NCBI GenBank assembly: GCA_046050145.1
Contig: JBJOQC010000013.1
Span: forward strand, 1 to 6,615
DNA: 6,615 nucleotides
Direction: 5' to 3'
Source of the DNA: CAYZPE01 sp046050145
GTDB lineage: Bacteria > Patescibacteriota > Minisyncoccia > Phycocordibacterales > CAYZPE01
The notes below the pieces were generated by a model. That model was not told the DNA's origin, searched no databases, and worked only from the letters and a program-made list of their open reading frames with translations. The translations under genes and the position numbers were made by a program. The stretch's first letter is position 1. Each line of letters starts with the position of its first letter. Below are positions 6,266 to 6,615 of this stretch, piece by piece.

Positions 6266-6615
6266 TCAATTACCTGTTTTTGCAATTTCTTCAATATACC
6301 TTTTAGTATATGCGTCAATATCAAGATTAAACATCTCTAAAACCCTCGACCGTGCGTTCTGCTTCATAATCTCTCTTTTTTGATTATGAGAAATGATTGA
6401 TAGTATATGTTCTGCAAAGCATTCTTCATTGTGTACTGGACAAATTGCCACATGCTCAGACGTTAGTATGTCACCCACAATACCAACATGTGATGTAACG
6501 ATCGGACAACCTGCAGCTGCAGCTTCAATTAAAGTCATGCCAAACCCTTCGTAGAGTGATGTTAGAAGGAATAAATTTGCAGTTTTGTAATATGAAAAAA
6601 GGCTATCATTCCAAC
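6266..6615 (-). CDS. Glycosyltransferase family 4, C-terminal end (runs off right edge)
   Basis: The frame enters from the right edge and ends at TGA (6268-6266), giving 115 residues. A search for ATG alone would start it at 6538, but the codons from 6613 down encode clear family sequence, so that Met is internal. Visible is FLLTSLYEGFGMTLIEAAAA (15-34): a complete EX7E motif with Glu22 and Glu30, the nucleotide-sugar binding loop of GT4. Next come GCPIVTSHVGIVGDIL, the strand and loop that usually follow, ICPVHNEECFAEHIL (the 'P.d...la..i' element), and a last helix region ending in YTKRYIEEIAKTGN. It is the C-terminal third of a retaining GT-B enzyme in the same operon. Its acceptor domain lies outside the window, so specificity cannot be judged. 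It is followed by the next glycosyltransferase after 11 nt (or a 3 nt overlap if TTG is used). Confidence 0.9.
   Translation of the reverse strand, partial: WNDSLFSYYKTANLFLLTSLYEGFGMTLIEAAAAGCPIVTSHVGIVGDILTSEHVAICPVHNEECFAEHILSIISHNQKREIMKQNARSRVLEMFNLDIDAYTKRYIEEIAKTGN

Overview
The window is a fully coding stretch of 6.6 kb. All seven genes lie on the minus strand, so transcription runs from position 6615 towards position 1. The base composition is AT-rich (about one third G+C by eye, not counted). The six genes whose ends lie in the window stop with TGA, TAA or TAG, so TGA is a normal stop (code 11, not a TGA-recoding lineage). The genes are packed at +11 to -8 nt, with no room for an internal promoter or terminator, so this looks like the middle of one long operon. 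The type of glycosyltransferase at 5253-6254, the composition and the tight packing resemble surface-glycan islands of Candidate Phyla Radiation bacteria (Patescibacteria, Parcubacteria-like). That lineage call is made from memory of family members and is tentative.

Layout in transcription order: (1) the C-terminal end of a GT-B family 4 glycosyltransferase, cut by the right edge (6266-6615); (2) a GT4-type glycosyltransferase whose EX7E motif has lost its first Glu (5253-6254); (3) a canonical GT4 glycosyltransferase with GGAE and EX7E motifs (4158-5249); (4) a protein with two tandem class I SAM-methyltransferase domains (2584-4152); (5) a third class I SAM-methyltransferase with a basic, aromatic C-terminal tail (1641-2591); (6) an aminoglycoside-phosphotransferase/choline-kinase-fold kinase (745-1644); (7) the N-terminal two thirds of another GT4 glycosyltransferase, cut by the left edge (1-743).

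Taken together the genes encode a glycan assembly and decoration line: at least four glycosyltransferases that would act on a lipid-linked acceptor at the inner face of the membrane, three methyltransferase domains and one small-molecule-type kinase. No nucleotide-sugar biosynthesis, flippase, polymerase or ABC-exporter gene is in view; if present they lie outside the window.

The most interesting spot is the methyltransferase-kinase junction. The methyltransferase ends GTA AAA AAA TGA, so a perfect A_AAA_AAA slippery heptamer sits directly before the stop. The -1 frame after it enters the kinase at its own ATG. A -1 slip would therefore give a methyltransferase-kinase fusion, reminiscent in domain content of WbdD, the O-antigen chain terminator that phosphorylates and then methylates the chain end. 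This is a hypothesis, not a demonstrated mechanism. No RNA genes, mobile elements, CRISPR arrays or notable repeats were seen, and no stretch above 300 bases lacks a gene.
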